From: Enterovibrio norvegicus DSM 15893
GTDB lineage: Bacteria > Pseudomonadota > Gammaproteobacteria > Enterobacterales > Vibrionaceae
Reading direction: 5' to 3'
DNA: 64,000 nt
Assembly: GCF_900115495.1 (NCBI RefSeq)
Contig: NZ_FOWR01000027.1
Span: 1 to 64,000, forward strand
In this document: positions 1-8,687 of the stretch, in pieces
Layout: every line of letters begins with the position of its first letter
Numbering within the stretch: position 1 is the stretch's first letter
Notes under the pieces: model-generated
Told to the model about the DNA's origin: nothing
The model's database searches: none
What the model saw: only the letters and a program-made list of their open reading frames with translations
Made by a program: the position numbers and the translations under genes

Positions 1-294
1 ATGTTGCTTGCCTACAACCTGCTGCGTTTTATGATGTGCCAGATGGCGTATTCCTTGAATACGGTAATGCCATACCAAATAGGTTTTAAGCAGGCATCGA
101 TATTTTTGGTGAGTCAGTTGCAGATGCTCCCGGCTGTCGCGCCCGGAAGATATCCAGAAGTGCTCAGGTATATCCTCGATATGGCAGAGAGCTTTGTGCT
201 TCCAGAGAGGAGGGAGAGGACATATCCAAGAGCAGTAAAGAAAAGGCCCAGTCGCTATGCGACCAGGCCTTCTAGAAGGCGTAATTCAGCTTAA
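1..294 (+). CDS. IS4-family transposase, C-terminal part (cut by window edge)
   Basis: The reading frame is already open at base 1, so only the last 97 residues of a longer protein are visible. The N-terminal hydrophobic stretch (LLAYNLLRF.MMCQMAYSLN) and the basic end (PERRERTYPRAVKKRPSRYAT) are typical of the C-terminus of IS4-type DDE transposases. The catalytic residues would lie upstream, outside the window, so activity cannot be judged. The right end of the element should fall shortly after the stop codon, but no inverted repeat can be recognised without the left end. Frame and family call are fairly secure; the start shown is only the window edge. Confidence 0.8.
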   Translation: MLLAYNLLRFMMCQMAYSLNTVMPYQIGFKQASIFLVSQLQMLPAVAPGRYPEVLRYILDMAESFVLPERRERTYPRAVKKRPSRYATRPSRRRNSA

Positions 295-381
295 TTCACA
301 TGCATTACAGCATCTGCTGACCTTTTCTCTTTGAGTTCTCTATTTTCTTTCGCTATTTTTTTCGCTATCGCGACAGTTGAG

Positions 382-1599
382 TCAGTGTACCTCTGCCGTC
401 GCTTCTGGAGGGCAAGGCTGTTTTTTTTCTCTGACAGAAAGCATCAAGAGCAACAGCGCCACCAGCCCAACCATGATCATTGCGCCAATCACTGAGTGAT
501 AATCAAAGAACTGCGCAATCACACCCACGGTAACACTCGAAATCAGGCTTGCCACCATGATGGCATTGTTAAACAAGGTGGTCGCCACACCCATTTGGGT
601 CGACATTTTGTTTTGAATAACCACCATGCCAAGGCCCGCACAAATCCCAACTGCCGTGCCGTTTAACAATTGAAGGGCATACATTTGCCACAGTTCCTCT
701 GCGCCCCACAGCAAGGTGTAAAACAAACACGCTGACGTAACGCCAAGGATCATCAGCCTTTGAGGATCAACACGCGTAGCCCAAAGCCCTGCCAAAATCA
801 TGACGGGAATTTCGACAAAGGCTGCCAACCCCAACAATTGCCCTGCCACTGCGCCACCCATTATCAGTTCTTTCGACACATATAATGGAATGGTGGTGAC
901 ATACATGTTGTTCGCCCAGAACAACATGAAAACGGCGGCAATATACATAGGCACACCCTCTATGCGTCGCCATGAATGATTCACAACCGACGTTGCCGTT
1001 TCTGCTTTCTTAATGGTGACTGACGGGAACAAACGCCAAACAATCAACACCGACACACTCATCATGATGCCCGCAAACATAAATGCACCATTGAAACCGA
1101 CCGCATCTTTCACAATAAACGCTAACGGCGGGCCAATCACCCAAGACAAAGACATCATGGCGCGCATCAAGGACAGAAAGAGCGTACCGTTGTTACCCAT
1201 GTCTTTATCCGCATATTCACGGCCAATGGCGAAGGTTTGTGGCATTGCCGCGGCGCTAAAGCTGGAAATGCAGACCATCACCGCCAGTGCCAAGTAGTAG
1301 TTTCTAATAAACAGAAACAACACCATGACGACAATAAAACTCATTTGCGAAGTCAAGATGATGTTACGTCTGTCCAAACCAAGATCAGATTGCTTGGCGA
1401 TGCGCTGTGATACCAACACGCCGCTCAAAATAGAGAGCGAGAGGAAAATCCCCATTTGTAATGGTGAGGCGCCCAAGGCATCAACCACAAACAAGCCTGA
1501 AAGTGGGTAGAAAAAGCCGCTTCCTAAGCCCGAAAAGAGGGACACCAATAGGTAACCCAATGGTGCTTTTTGCGTTAAAAAACGACCGTAATTTCTCAT
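382..1599 (-). CDS. MFS transporter, sugar efflux transporter (SetA/SetB) type
   Basis: A 405-residue inner-membrane protein with about twelve hydrophobic segments, the usual length for the major facilitator superfamily. The N-terminal half has the arrangement of the sugar efflux transporters SetA/SetB (FYPLSGLFVVDALGASPLQMG; later MRAMMSLSWVIGPPLAF). Family members export glucosides, lactose or sugar analogues by proton antiport. It is divergent from the AraC-family regulator starting at 1785, with a CRP-like palindrome between them, so the pair is probably one sugar-responsive unit. The substrate cannot be read from sequence. The start is the first Met after a short leader with a GAGA-type ribosome site. 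Confidence 0.8.
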   Translation of the reverse strand: MRNYGRFLTQKAPLGYLLVSLFSGLGSGFFYPLSGLFVVDALGASPLQMGIFLSLSILSGVLVSQRIAKQSDLGLDRRNIILTSQMSFIVVMVLFLFIRNYYLALAVMVCISSFSAAAMPQTFAIGREYADKDMGNNGTLFLSLMRAMMSLSWVIGPPLAFIVKDAVGFNGAFMFAGIMMSVSVLIVWRLFPSVTIKKAETATSVVNHSWRRIEGVPMYIAAVFMLFWANNMYVTTIPLYVSKELIMGGAVAGQLLGLAAFVEIPVMILAGLWATRVDPQRLMILGVTSACLFYTLLWGAEELWQMYALQLLNGTAVGICAGLGMVVIQNKMSTQMGVATTLFNNAIMVASLISSVTVGVIAQFFDYHSVIGAMIMVGLVALLLLMLSVREKKQPCPPEATAEVH

Positions 1600-1671
1600 C
1601 TCATGTTCTCTCTATCTAAAACGGCTGCACTTAATTTACATAGTGAATTTTAGAAACAAACAGATTGCATA

Positions 1672-1687
1672 TGTGATAAATATCACG
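1672..1687. promoter_or_regulatory. Probable CRP (cAMP receptor protein) site
   Basis: The 16-mer TGTGATAAATATCACG matches the CRP consensus TGTGA-N6-TCACA at nine of ten conserved positions, with the correct N6 spacer. It lies in the 185-bp gap between the divergent MFS transporter (382-1599) and the AraC regulator (1785-2669), where catabolite control of a sugar system is expected. Confidence 0.55.
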
Positions 1688-1784
1688 CAACAACTAATAC
1701 TATTCCTTCAACATCTTCCTTTTCACTGACAATATTCGTAAAGACTGATGTAAATACAGCCAACTTGATGAAAGAGCACACAAG

Positions 1785-2669
1785 ATGAAGCCAACCATTG
1801 AACCCATTGATAAATCGACAAGTTTGTCTTGGCATTTCGTTGATTATCACTGCGATCATACGGTGAGAGAGTCCCACTGCGGTTGGCACTATCACAACGA
1901 AATTGAACTCGTGGTATATCAAGACCCACATGGTGTAGTGAGTGCCAAAACCGTACTGGGTGATTACATTGGTGATGCGGAACACAACTGTGCGTACCTC
2001 ATGGGCCCAGGGCTGCCACATATGGTCAGCAGCACGGCATCCGCAACAGAAGATCACCCCGCCAGTTCGCACGTACTTTGGCTCGATCAATGTTGGCTAG
2101 AATCACTCATTGCCACCGTGCCAGAACTTTCGCCTATTTCAGCGTTGCTGGTCCGCGCCCACAAAGGCCTCAAATTTTCGCCTGACACTGGTGAGAAACT
2201 GCATGCATTGATGAGTGATGCCTGTGATTTGAAACCGTCCGTTCAGTTCTCTCACGTCATCGACATCTTACTGCTACTGTGCGAAGACAAAGCTGCCAAG
2301 CCCCTAACCTCAAGGCCTTACTGTTTTTACGTCGCCAAAGACTCGCCAATTAACGACAAGCTAGAGAAAGCACAGCAGTTTATTGCAGACCACTATCATA
2401 AACCTCTCGGCGTGGATGATATGTGTCGTCACCTTCATATGAGCGAAAGTTCGGTATACCGCATGTTTGAAAAGCACTTCTCTGAAAGTTTTTCTGATCA
2501 CCTAAAGCGCTATCGCTTAGGCAAAGCGTGTGAACTACTGATGCGCACAAAAACGCCCATTGCCGTGGTGGCTGAAAAGGTAGGGTTTTCAAATCTGTCG
2601 AATTTTAATCGCCAATTTAAAGCGATAAAGAACATGACGCCGATGGCGTTTAGAAAGCAGTTTTTGTAG
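1785..2669 (+). CDS. AraC-family transcriptional regulator
   Basis: A 294-residue protein. Residues about 20-110 form a cupin-like sensing domain (CGWHYHNEIELVVY, later GPGLPHM). Residues about 195-294 are the AraC/XylS DNA-binding domain with two helix-turn-helix motifs (GVDDMCRHLHMSESSVYRMFEKHF and the signature region ending NLSNFNRQFKAIKNMTPMAFR). Cytoplasmic. It is divergent from the sugar-efflux-type MFS gene and probably controls it in response to a small ligand; that role is inferred from position only. The start ATG follows AGAGCACACAAG, a weak ribosome site. Confidence 0.85.
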   Translation: MKPTIEPIDKSTSLSWHFVDYHCDHTVRESHCGWHYHNEIELVVYQDPHGVVSAKTVLGDYIGDAEHNCAYLMGPGLPHMVSSTASATEDHPASSHVLWLDQCWLESLIATVPELSPISALLVRAHKGLKFSPDTGEKLHALMSDACDLKPSVQFSHVIDILLLLCEDKAAKPLTSRPYCFYVAKDSPINDKLEKAQQFIADHYHKPLGVDDMCRHLHMSESSVYRMFEKHFSESFSDHLKRYRLGKACELLMRTKTPIAVVAEKVGFSNLSNFNRQFKAIKNMTPMAFRKQFL

Positions 2670-2703
2670 CGAAACGAGAAACGAGAAACGAGAAACGAGA
2701 AAA
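2670..2703. repeat. Tandem heptamer repeat CGAGAAA
   Basis: Directly after the stop codon of the AraC regulator the sequence reads CGAAA followed by four perfect copies of CGAGAAA. It is non-coding. Such heptamer arrays can change copy number by slippage; no function is evident. Confidence 0.85.
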
Positions 2704-2739
2704 TCTTAGCTGTTTAGAGCGACAGTCCACCAGTTTTTA

Positions 2740-2784
2740 GCGAGATAAATAACGATCTTAACAGTGTTTTTGATTTTATCTCGC
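2740..2784. repeat. Inverted repeat between araC-like gene and flgL
   Basis: GCGAGATAAA (2740-2749) and TTTATCTCGC (2775-2784) are perfect 10-bp arms separated by 25 bases, between the convergent AraC gene and flgL. It could form a hairpin at the 3' end of either transcript, but no run of T follows, so it is not a classical intrinsic terminator. Confidence 0.5.
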
Positions 2785-2815
2785 GTCTAGAAACTGCTCT
2801 TTCTCGCCATCTTGA

Positions 2816-4009
2816 TTAAATGTAGTTAAACAGCGACAACTCTTTGGTTTTTGAAAACGCTTGTTGAGACGCTTGCAGTGCCAACAGGTTTTCGTTCATG
2901 TCAATCACTGCCGTTGAGTAATCCAGATCTTCCATCGTTCCGAGTGAACGGTTTAGCACCAGTTTGAAATCTTGATGCATGCTTTCTTGGCGATCCAGCG
3001 TATTCAAGCGCGTACCCACTTCCGAGCGTACTGTGTTCAAATGCTTAAACGCCGCCGCAAACTGCTCCGTCACTTGGTGAAGTTCTGCCGTTGCCGACGC
3101 ATTGAAAATACTTTCTTCGGACAATTCCATGCCTTTTCTAAAGGCATCAAACACGTTGAACGTATCTTGGCGTGCCAATGTGATGGAATCGCCATCCAGC
3201 ATTTCACCTTCAAAGCTCGCGCTTAGCGTTCCCCATTGCACACCAGTGGCTGGGTCATAAACGCCCGAACTCACCATGGCGCCGTTTTGCGTCAGCTCGT
3301 ACAGCGTTTGACCATTGCCATCCACACTGAAATTCACCGCATAATCGGACGTATCGGCATTGTTGGTGTTGGTCGCTGACGCTAACAGCAACAGAGAACC
3401 GCTTTCCAGCTCATAGTCCGGCTGATAGTCACCAAACGGGTTTTTGATTTCCATGAAGACTTCGTCACCCGGATCGCTGGTTTGCACTTCTACCGCAGGG
3501 GCAATTTGTGCCGTGCGGTGATAGCTGTCCCCGGCATAACGCACATTGCCTGCATTATCACGGTAGAACGGTTGCTTGCTCGCTTGCGTACCAGAGAACA
3601 AGAAATTGCCTGACTCATCCTTGGCGTTGACCAAATTCATGAAGTTATCGTACAAGCCTTTCATGTCTTGCTTGTGCGCGGCACGGTCGTCATCTGACAG
3701 CGAGCCGTTGATCATTTCCATCGTGGTACGCTTGGCGCTATCAATCAATTGCTCCGAATCGTCAATCGCGATTTCAGCGCGGGTTTGACGGTTGCGAGCC
3801 AGCGTAATCGAATCAACGTATTGATCAAGTTGCTTGTCTTGCTGACGGAAGTTCTGAATGTAGATAGACGCGACAGGATCATCACCAGAGGTAAGCACAC
3901 GTTTACCCGTGGCAAGCTGGTCTTGATTGTCTTGCAGCTTGACCTGCTGGCGCATCAAATCATTCGATACAGACTGATAGTTGTGGAAACTGGCAATACG
4001 GCTAATCAT
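2816..4009 (-). CDS. flgL: Flagellar hook-associated protein 3 (hook-filament junction)
   Basis: A 397-residue flagellin-related junction protein. FlgL forms the second ring between the hook and the filament, outside the cell. The N-terminal D0/D1 helix region (RIASFHNYQSVSNDLMRQQVKLQDNQ and GKRVLTSGDDPVAS) and the C-terminal helix (MEDLDYSTAVIDMNENLLALQASQQAFSK) are the conserved flagellin-like coils. It follows flgK by 11 bases on the same strand, so the two are co-transcribed. In well-studied vibrios flagellin genes lie beyond flgL; here an AraC/MFS pair and an IS4 remnant lie there instead. Confidence 0.95.
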   Translation of the reverse strand: MISRIASFHNYQSVSNDLMRQQVKLQDNQDQLATGKRVLTSGDDPVASIYIQNFRQQDKQLDQYVDSITLARNRQTRAEIAIDDSEQLIDSAKRTTMEMINGSLSDDDRAAHKQDMKGLYDNFMNLVNAKDESGNFLFSGTQASKQPFYRDNAGNVRYAGDSYHRTAQIAPAVEVQTSDPGDEVFMEIKNPFGDYQPDYELESGSLLLLASATNTNNADTSDYAVNFSVDGNGQTLYELTQNGAMVSSGVYDPATGVQWGTLSASFEGEMLDGDSITLARQDTFNVFDAFRKGMELSEESIFNASATAELHQVTEQFAAAFKHLNTVRSEVGTRLNTLDRQESMHQDFKLVLNRSLGTMEDLDYSTAVIDMNENLLALQASQQAFSKTKELSLFNYI

Positions 4010-4020
4010 CAGTCATATCC

Positions 4021-5898
4021 TTATCGGGTTGCACTCAGCAGAGTTTCAAAGGTTTCATTGGCAGCCGTCATGATGCGAGAGGAGGCCATGTACGCCTGTT
4101 GAAACTTCATCATGTTTGCGGCTTCTTCGTCGAGGTTAACGCCAGAAATTTCTGCAACGCGCCCTGCGGCGGCATCATGCTCAACGCGGCTCACGTCTTC
4201 CAAGCGTGCAAACGAGGCCTTTTGAACACCAATGTCTGTGTTCAAGCCCTCATAAACATCAATCAAGCTCGAGCGGCCACCGTCCATCAGTTTCTGTGTT
4301 TGCAGTTTCTGCATACGGATCAAGTTACCGTTCTCACCATCTGCTGGTTGCAGACTGATAGCAAACACATCTTCCGGTGCAGCACCGTCAGACAATTCAA
4401 ACACGGTACCATTGACATTCACCGACCCTGTTGGTGGGTAAGCTTGCGGCGCGACAAGAATATTACCTTTCATGTCCAACACTGCAAACTGGGTCGCATC
4501 CGGAGAAATCGCGACTTGGAATTCTTGCTGCGCACCTTGCGTCAGTATTTTTACGTCACCTTGGCCCGTCACGTTGGACTTAGAGCTCACATAGCTTTGT
4601 GCGGCAATTTTTGCCGGGTCTTCCATGATGACGCCTATTTGTCCTGCCGCTTGTCGGAGCGGTCGGATAATCACACGCTCGCCAGCGGCAAGCCCTGCAT
4701 CAACTTGGATTTTCAACCCATCATATTCAAACGCAGGTGGTGTACCTGTTGGGGTGACGTTCACCATGTTCTTTTCGGGGTCAACCAAGGTGTACTGGCT
4801 ACCGTCGTATTTCAGGTGGTAATCGCCAATTTTCAGCGCCGATAAGTTTTCGAGCGTGACCTTGATATCAGCCGTCGAGTTTGAGCCCTTAATCACGCGG
4901 TCGCGTGAAATTCTGTCATCGTTGAAATCTGTAAAAATTTTCTCGCCGATCGCACCACTCAAATCAAAACCTTGAGATTGCATGTCATTCAATGACATGG
5001 AGAAACCCGCCGCTAAACGCCCTAGCTCGTCACGCACTTGGCCTAGTGTGTTATCGCGGTATTCAAACATCGCACCCAATCTACCGCGGATGTCATCGTT
5101 ATCAATCGCTTTAAGGCTTTTCCCTTCCACCAACGCCAAACGGCGTTTTTGATGGTCAGGATCGCCAGGCACTGTTTTTAATTCACTGGAATGTAAGCCT
5201 GATACCAAGGTGTGCCCACTGCCAATGATGACGTTATACAAGCCATCATCACGTTGGTTCACGCTCACCTGAGTAAATTCGGACAGCTCGTTGATCAAAC
5301 TTTGGTGCCTATCGAGCAAATCGTTATCGACGGCTTGGCTTTTCAGCAAGGCTTTATGAACATCAACGATTTCCGCACCAATATCATTCATGCGCGTCAA
5401 GGTGGCATCGATTTCAACCGAGGTATCCATTTCTTGCGCTTGAAGAATGGTATTCATGTCGTTAAGACCCGCAGCAACCAAGCGAGACTTTTCAAGCACC
5501 ACTTTGCGCGCACCCATGTCGCTTGGGCTGTCCGTTAGGCCTTTTACTGCACCATAAAATTCATTCATGTTTTCAGGAATTTTCTTGGCGGAGTGAGACA
5601 TCATGTCATCCAGCATGGTGAGCTGGCTGTTGCGGGTTGTCGCATGGCTAAGCGCAGAGGTGGAGATACTGAATTCGTTGGCGGCAAACTTATCGTAGTT
5701 ACGACGCACCGACGCCGCGTGGACACCTTGCCCCCATTGGTTTGCAGACCAATAGGCAGTGTCGTTGGCGCGCTGCTCTACAGACTGGCGACTATATCCT
5801 TCCGTGTTCACGTTAGAGATATTGTGGCCCGTTGTATTTAGCTGTCGTTGTGCTGTTAGGACGCCTTGAGCACCCAGCGCCAGCAAATCAAAACCCAT
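4021..5898 (-). CDS. flgK: Flagellar hook-associated protein 1
   Basis: A 625-residue protein with the N-terminal rod/hook signature TTGHNISNVNTEGYSRQ (about residues 22-38) and the C-terminal helix VNLDEEAANMMKFQQAYMASSRIM, shared by FlgK, FlgE and FlgG. FlgK is the first junction ring on the hook tip and is exported by the flagellar type III apparatus without a cleaved signal. Length agrees with Vibrio FlgK. It probably starts its own flgKL transcript: a 158-bp gap separates it from the gene ending at 6057. Several long open frames on the opposite strand inside this gene are shadows of its codon usage. Confidence 0.95.
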   Translation of the reverse strand: MGFDLLALGAQGVLTAQRQLNTTGHNISNVNTEGYSRQSVEQRANDTAYWSANQWGQGVHAASVRRNYDKFAANEFSISTSALSHATTRNSQLTMLDDMMSHSAKKIPENMNEFYGAVKGLTDSPSDMGARKVVLEKSRLVAAGLNDMNTILQAQEMDTSVEIDATLTRMNDIGAEIVDVHKALLKSQAVDNDLLDRHQSLINELSEFTQVSVNQRDDGLYNVIIGSGHTLVSGLHSSELKTVPGDPDHQKRRLALVEGKSLKAIDNDDIRGRLGAMFEYRDNTLGQVRDELGRLAAGFSMSLNDMQSQGFDLSGAIGEKIFTDFNDDRISRDRVIKGSNSTADIKVTLENLSALKIGDYHLKYDGSQYTLVDPEKNMVNVTPTGTPPAFEYDGLKIQVDAGLAAGERVIIRPLRQAAGQIGVIMEDPAKIAAQSYVSSKSNVTGQGDVKILTQGAQQEFQVAISPDATQFAVLDMKGNILVAPQAYPPTGSVNVNGTVFELSDGAAPEDVFAISLQPADGENGNLIRMQKLQTQKLMDGGRSSLIDVYEGLNTDIGVQKASFARLEDVSRVEHDAAAGRVAEISGVNLDEEAANMMKFQQAYMASSRIMTAANETFETLLSATR

Positions 5899-5954
5899 TC
5901 AGCCCCCGTATGCGGTAATGCATAGCCGATAAAACTTCTAATATGACATTCAAT

Positions 5955-5970
5955 TCAAGAATCATGCCAT
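5955..5970 (-). promoter_or_regulatory. Weak sigma-54-like promoter candidate before flgK
   Basis: On the minus strand ATGGCATGATTCTTGA has the -24 GG and a TTG at -12 with the right spacing, but the key -12 GC is GA. It sits about 60 bases upstream of the flgK start. Treat as tentative. Confidence 0.25.
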
Positions 5971-6056
5971 AACCATTACATACCTATATCGGCAATACGG
6001 CGGGTTTATGAAGTGATTTGTTTAATTTTCACACAAAAACAGGCAAGGGCTTGCCG

Positions 6057-6506
6057 TTAGGCGGAGAGCTGATGCCAGAGGCCAAAGGAAAAGTTCGGTA
6101 GTATGTCTATGCCGGCAAAAGACTTGAGTAAATAAAGCGATACCGTGACCACGCAAAACAGTACAAAAGTGCCAAGAAGGAGGATTAACACGCGCGAGAT
6201 ATTGGAAATCGTTTGTTCAGCGCGGGTTAAATCACGGCGGTTACGACCAAACAAAAACACGAGATAGTATTGCCAATTCCACGCCCCGACCACGGTTCGA
6301 ATGTCCACCATATGGCTGGCTTTTGCGCGCGTGCCGTACATGAGCTTTACTTGCAGCAATTGCGCATCGGTGAAGGTCTTTTCGACATCGGAAGGCATTT
6401 TTTCGAGGAAAGCGCGAATAAACGGATCGCGTCGGATCGATCCAGATTGAAGCACTTGAACATTTTCGCTGTTTTTATTTGGCGCGTCTTTTTCCTGTTC
6501 TAGCAT
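6057..6506 (-). CDS. Conserved-type small membrane protein between flgJ and flgK
   Basis: I do not recognise a named family. The 149 residues comprise a soluble, charged N-terminal part (about 1-95, with RRDPFIRAFLEKMP and AKASHMVDIRTVVGAWNWQYYLVFLFGRNRRDLTRAEQT) and one strong membrane segment (about 103-128, VLILLLGTFVLFCVVTVSLYLL), followed by a short C-terminal tail. It has the same direction as the flagellar operon, with gaps of 77 bases to flgJ and 158 bases to flgK. Its location suggests a membrane factor linked to polar flagellum assembly, but nothing in the sequence proves this. Confidence 0.7.
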   Translation of the reverse strand: MLEQEKDAPNKNSENVQVLQSGSIRRDPFIRAFLEKMPSDVEKTFTDAQLLQVKLMYGTRAKASHMVDIRTVVGAWNWQYYLVFLFGRNRRDLTRAEQTISNISRVLILLLGTFVLFCVVTVSLYLLKSFAGIDILPNFSFGLWHQLSA

Positions 6507-6583
6507 GTTCGTTGCCTTTCAGTCACCAACGCTAAAACAGCGCCTCGCTCATGCAATTGACAAGCGAGACGTAACGTTCGGAA

Positions 6584-7564
6584 TTATTGGTCCATCAGAC
6601 CTTTAACACGATTGAACACACTGATCACTTTGTCAGAGTATTGCGGATCGGTTGCGTACCCCGCTTTGTGTAAGCCACGAATAAATTGCTCAGGCTTTTC
6701 CGACTGCTCAAGGGCGGTCGCATAGCGAGGGTTGGTATTCAAAAAACGGACATAATCATCAAAGCTGTCCTGATAGGAAGAATAGGATCGAAATGACGCC
6801 ATTTCCTGCACTGGAATATCATTGTGAAATTCGAGTGTTTGAGTGGCGACTTTTTGCCCAGCCCAGCGAGGGTCAGCTTTGATGTTGAATAAGTTGTGGC
6901 TATTGCCACGGGCATTCGCAATCACTTTCTTACCCCAACCCGTTTCCAGTGCCGCTTGCGCTATCAACATCGCCGGGTCAGTGCCCAAGCTTCTAGCGGC
7001 TCGCTGCGCATAAGGCGTGAGTCGAGAAACAAACTCATCCGGCGTTTCAAAAGGCTTGGCGTTCATCTCAGGGGCCAATGCGCTTTGCTGAGGCTTCACC
7101 TCAACGTTCGGCTTGATTGCCTGTTCCAACGCTTCGAGATTTGGAAGCACTGGCTCTTCGTCTGTATTCACAGGAGGAACACGCAAAGTTGGCGATAAAT
7201 CGATACGCCCACTTGCCGTGTTCTCACCGACATCCATCGGCTCACCTTGTGCGCTTTTAAATTGCTGAACGATCAAATCCGCAAGCCCGAGCGAACCTTC
7301 ACGAGACAAGGTACTCGACAGCTGTTCATCGGCCATTTGCTCGTAGAACTTTGACGTGCGGTTATCAATCAAGTCAGATTTGAAGGCGTCATTCGCCTCA
7401 CGCATTGATTTAAACAACATCTGCGTAAAAATCGCTTCAAATTGTTCAGCCGCTGCACGCATAGCTTCATCTGATTGTTTCCCATCGCCGTTCGATGCTT
7501 TCTGACGCAACGAGTCTAAGCGGCTAAGGTCATGGATGAATCCGGTATCAATGGGCGTTTTCAT
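6584..7564 (-). CDS. flgJ: Flagellar rod cap / peptidoglycan hydrolase
   Basis: A 326-residue two-domain FlgJ. The N-terminal third (about 15-105, EQFEAIFTQMLFKSMREAND) is the rod-capping domain. The C-terminal part (about 175-326) is a glucosaminidase/muramidase domain with the catalytic glutamate E207 in AALETGWG and the NSHNLFNIKAD motif. It opens the peptidoglycan in the periplasm so the rod can grow through. It starts 4 bases after the flgI stop codon and is the last gene of the flgFGHIJ operon. Confidence 0.95.
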   Translation of the reverse strand: MKTPIDTGFIHDLSRLDSLRQKASNGDGKQSDEAMRAAAEQFEAIFTQMLFKSMREANDAFKSDLIDNRTSKFYEQMADEQLSSTLSREGSLGLADLIVQQFKSAQGEPMDVGENTASGRIDLSPTLRVPPVNTDEEPVLPNLEALEQAIKPNVEVKPQQSALAPEMNAKPFETPDEFVSRLTPYAQRAARSLGTDPAMLIAQAALETGWGKKVIANARGNSHNLFNIKADPRWAGQKVATQTLEFHNDIPVQEMASFRSYSSYQDSFDDYVRFLNTNPRYATALEQSEKPEQFIRGLHKAGYATDPQYSDKVISVFNRVKGLMDQ

Positions 7565-7568
7565 AGGC

Positions 7569-8660
7569 TTAAATCACTATCAGTTGACCGTCGATAGCCC
7601 CTGCTTGCTTGAGCGCTTGCAAGATGGCCATCAAATCAGACGGCGCTGCGCCGACACCGTTTACCGCACGAACCAAATCATCCAAGGTCACGCCCGGCTT
7701 AAAGTGGAACATGCGTCCATCTTCTTCTGATACTTCGACACCAGAATCAGGCACGACAACGGTTTCTCCCCCCGAGAATGCGCCCGGTTGACTGACTTGT
7801 AAGTTTTCATTGATCGTGACTGTCATGCCACCATGGGTAATCGCAGCGGGACGAAGGCGTACATTCTGACCAACAACGATGGTGCCAGTGCGGCTGTTCA
7901 CGATAATTTTCGCGGCGGCATCGGCAGGCACAAATTCGAGGTTTTCAATGGTAGACAAGAAGGCAACGCGCTGAGACAAGTCACGCGGTGCGCGAACACG
8001 AATCGAGGTCGCGTCCATCGCTGCGGCAGTATTAGGGCCGAGGAAGCTGTTGATAGAATCTGACATGCGCTGTGCGGTCGTAAAATCAGATTCAAAAAGA
8101 TTAAAGGTAATGTGGTCGCCACGCCCAAATGGAGACGGGACTTCTTGCTCTACCGTTGCACCGTTGGTGATTCGACCCACTGTCGGCGTATTGCCCACGA
8201 TTTTTGAGCCGTCAGCCCCTTCAGCACTGAAACCGCCAACAATGAGGTTACCTTGTGCCACGGCGTAGGTTTTACCATCAAGGCCTTTCATGAAGGTTTG
8301 GACTAACGTGCCACCGCGCAGACTTTTCGCCGATCCGATCGATGACACTGTGATGTCAATTTTCTGACCCTGCTTTGCAAACGCTGGAAGCTCTGCACTC
8401 ACAGCAACAGCTGCCACGTTTTTGGTTTTCGGTTTGGTGCCTGGTGGCAACTGTATACCGAAGTTTTTCAGCATGGCATTAAAGCTTTGATCAGTGAAAG
8501 GCGTGCTTTCCCCTGTCCCCGCAAGGCCTACCACCAAGCCGTAACCGACCAATTGGTTGCTGCGCACTCCCGCCACTTCCGACACATCTTTAATGCGGGC
8601 AGCATAGGCAATGGGGCTAGCCAGTGCAGCAATCAATAAAAGCGTTAGCCAATTCTTCAC
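7569..8660 (-). CDS. flgI: Flagellar P-ring protein
   Basis: A 363-residue periplasmic protein that forms the P-ring around the rod in the peptidoglycan layer. A signal peptide is visible ([19 protein letters not shown], cleaved before ARIKDV). The conserved start of the mature protein, [20 protein letters not shown], and the C-terminal [22 protein letters not shown] are diagnostic. The gene lies between flgH and flgJ with short gaps. Expected to be made with the other rod and ring genes from the sigma-54 promoter upstream of flgF. Confidence 0.96.
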   Translation of the reverse strand: MKNWLTLLLIAALASPIAYAARIKDVSEVAGVRSNQLVGYGLVVGLAGTGESTPFTDQSFNAMLKNFGIQLPPGTKPKTKNVAAVAVSAELPAFAKQGQKIDITVSSIGSAKSLRGGTLVQTFMKGLDGKTYAVAQGNLIVGGFSAEGADGSKIVGNTPTVGRITNGATVEQEVPSPFGRGDHITFNLFESDFTTAQRMSDSINSFLGPNTAAAMDATSIRVRAPRDLSQRVAFLSTIENLEFVPADAAAKIIVNSRTGTIVVGQNVRLRPAAITHGGMTVTINENLQVSQPGAFSGGETVVVPDSGVEVSEEDGRMFHFKPGVTLDDLVRAVNGVGAAPSDLMAILQALKQAGAIDGQLIVI

Positions 8661-8687
8661 GTCAAATCTCCGACAACGTCATTACGT

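Noticed and set aside
4099-5841. Several long open frames antisense to flgK
   Set aside because: They mirror the codon usage of flgK, carry no ribosome sites and show no protein-like motifs.
5980-6000. Sigma-28-like GCCGATAT on the minus strand before flgK
   Set aside because: No TAAAG-type -35 element is found at the required distance.
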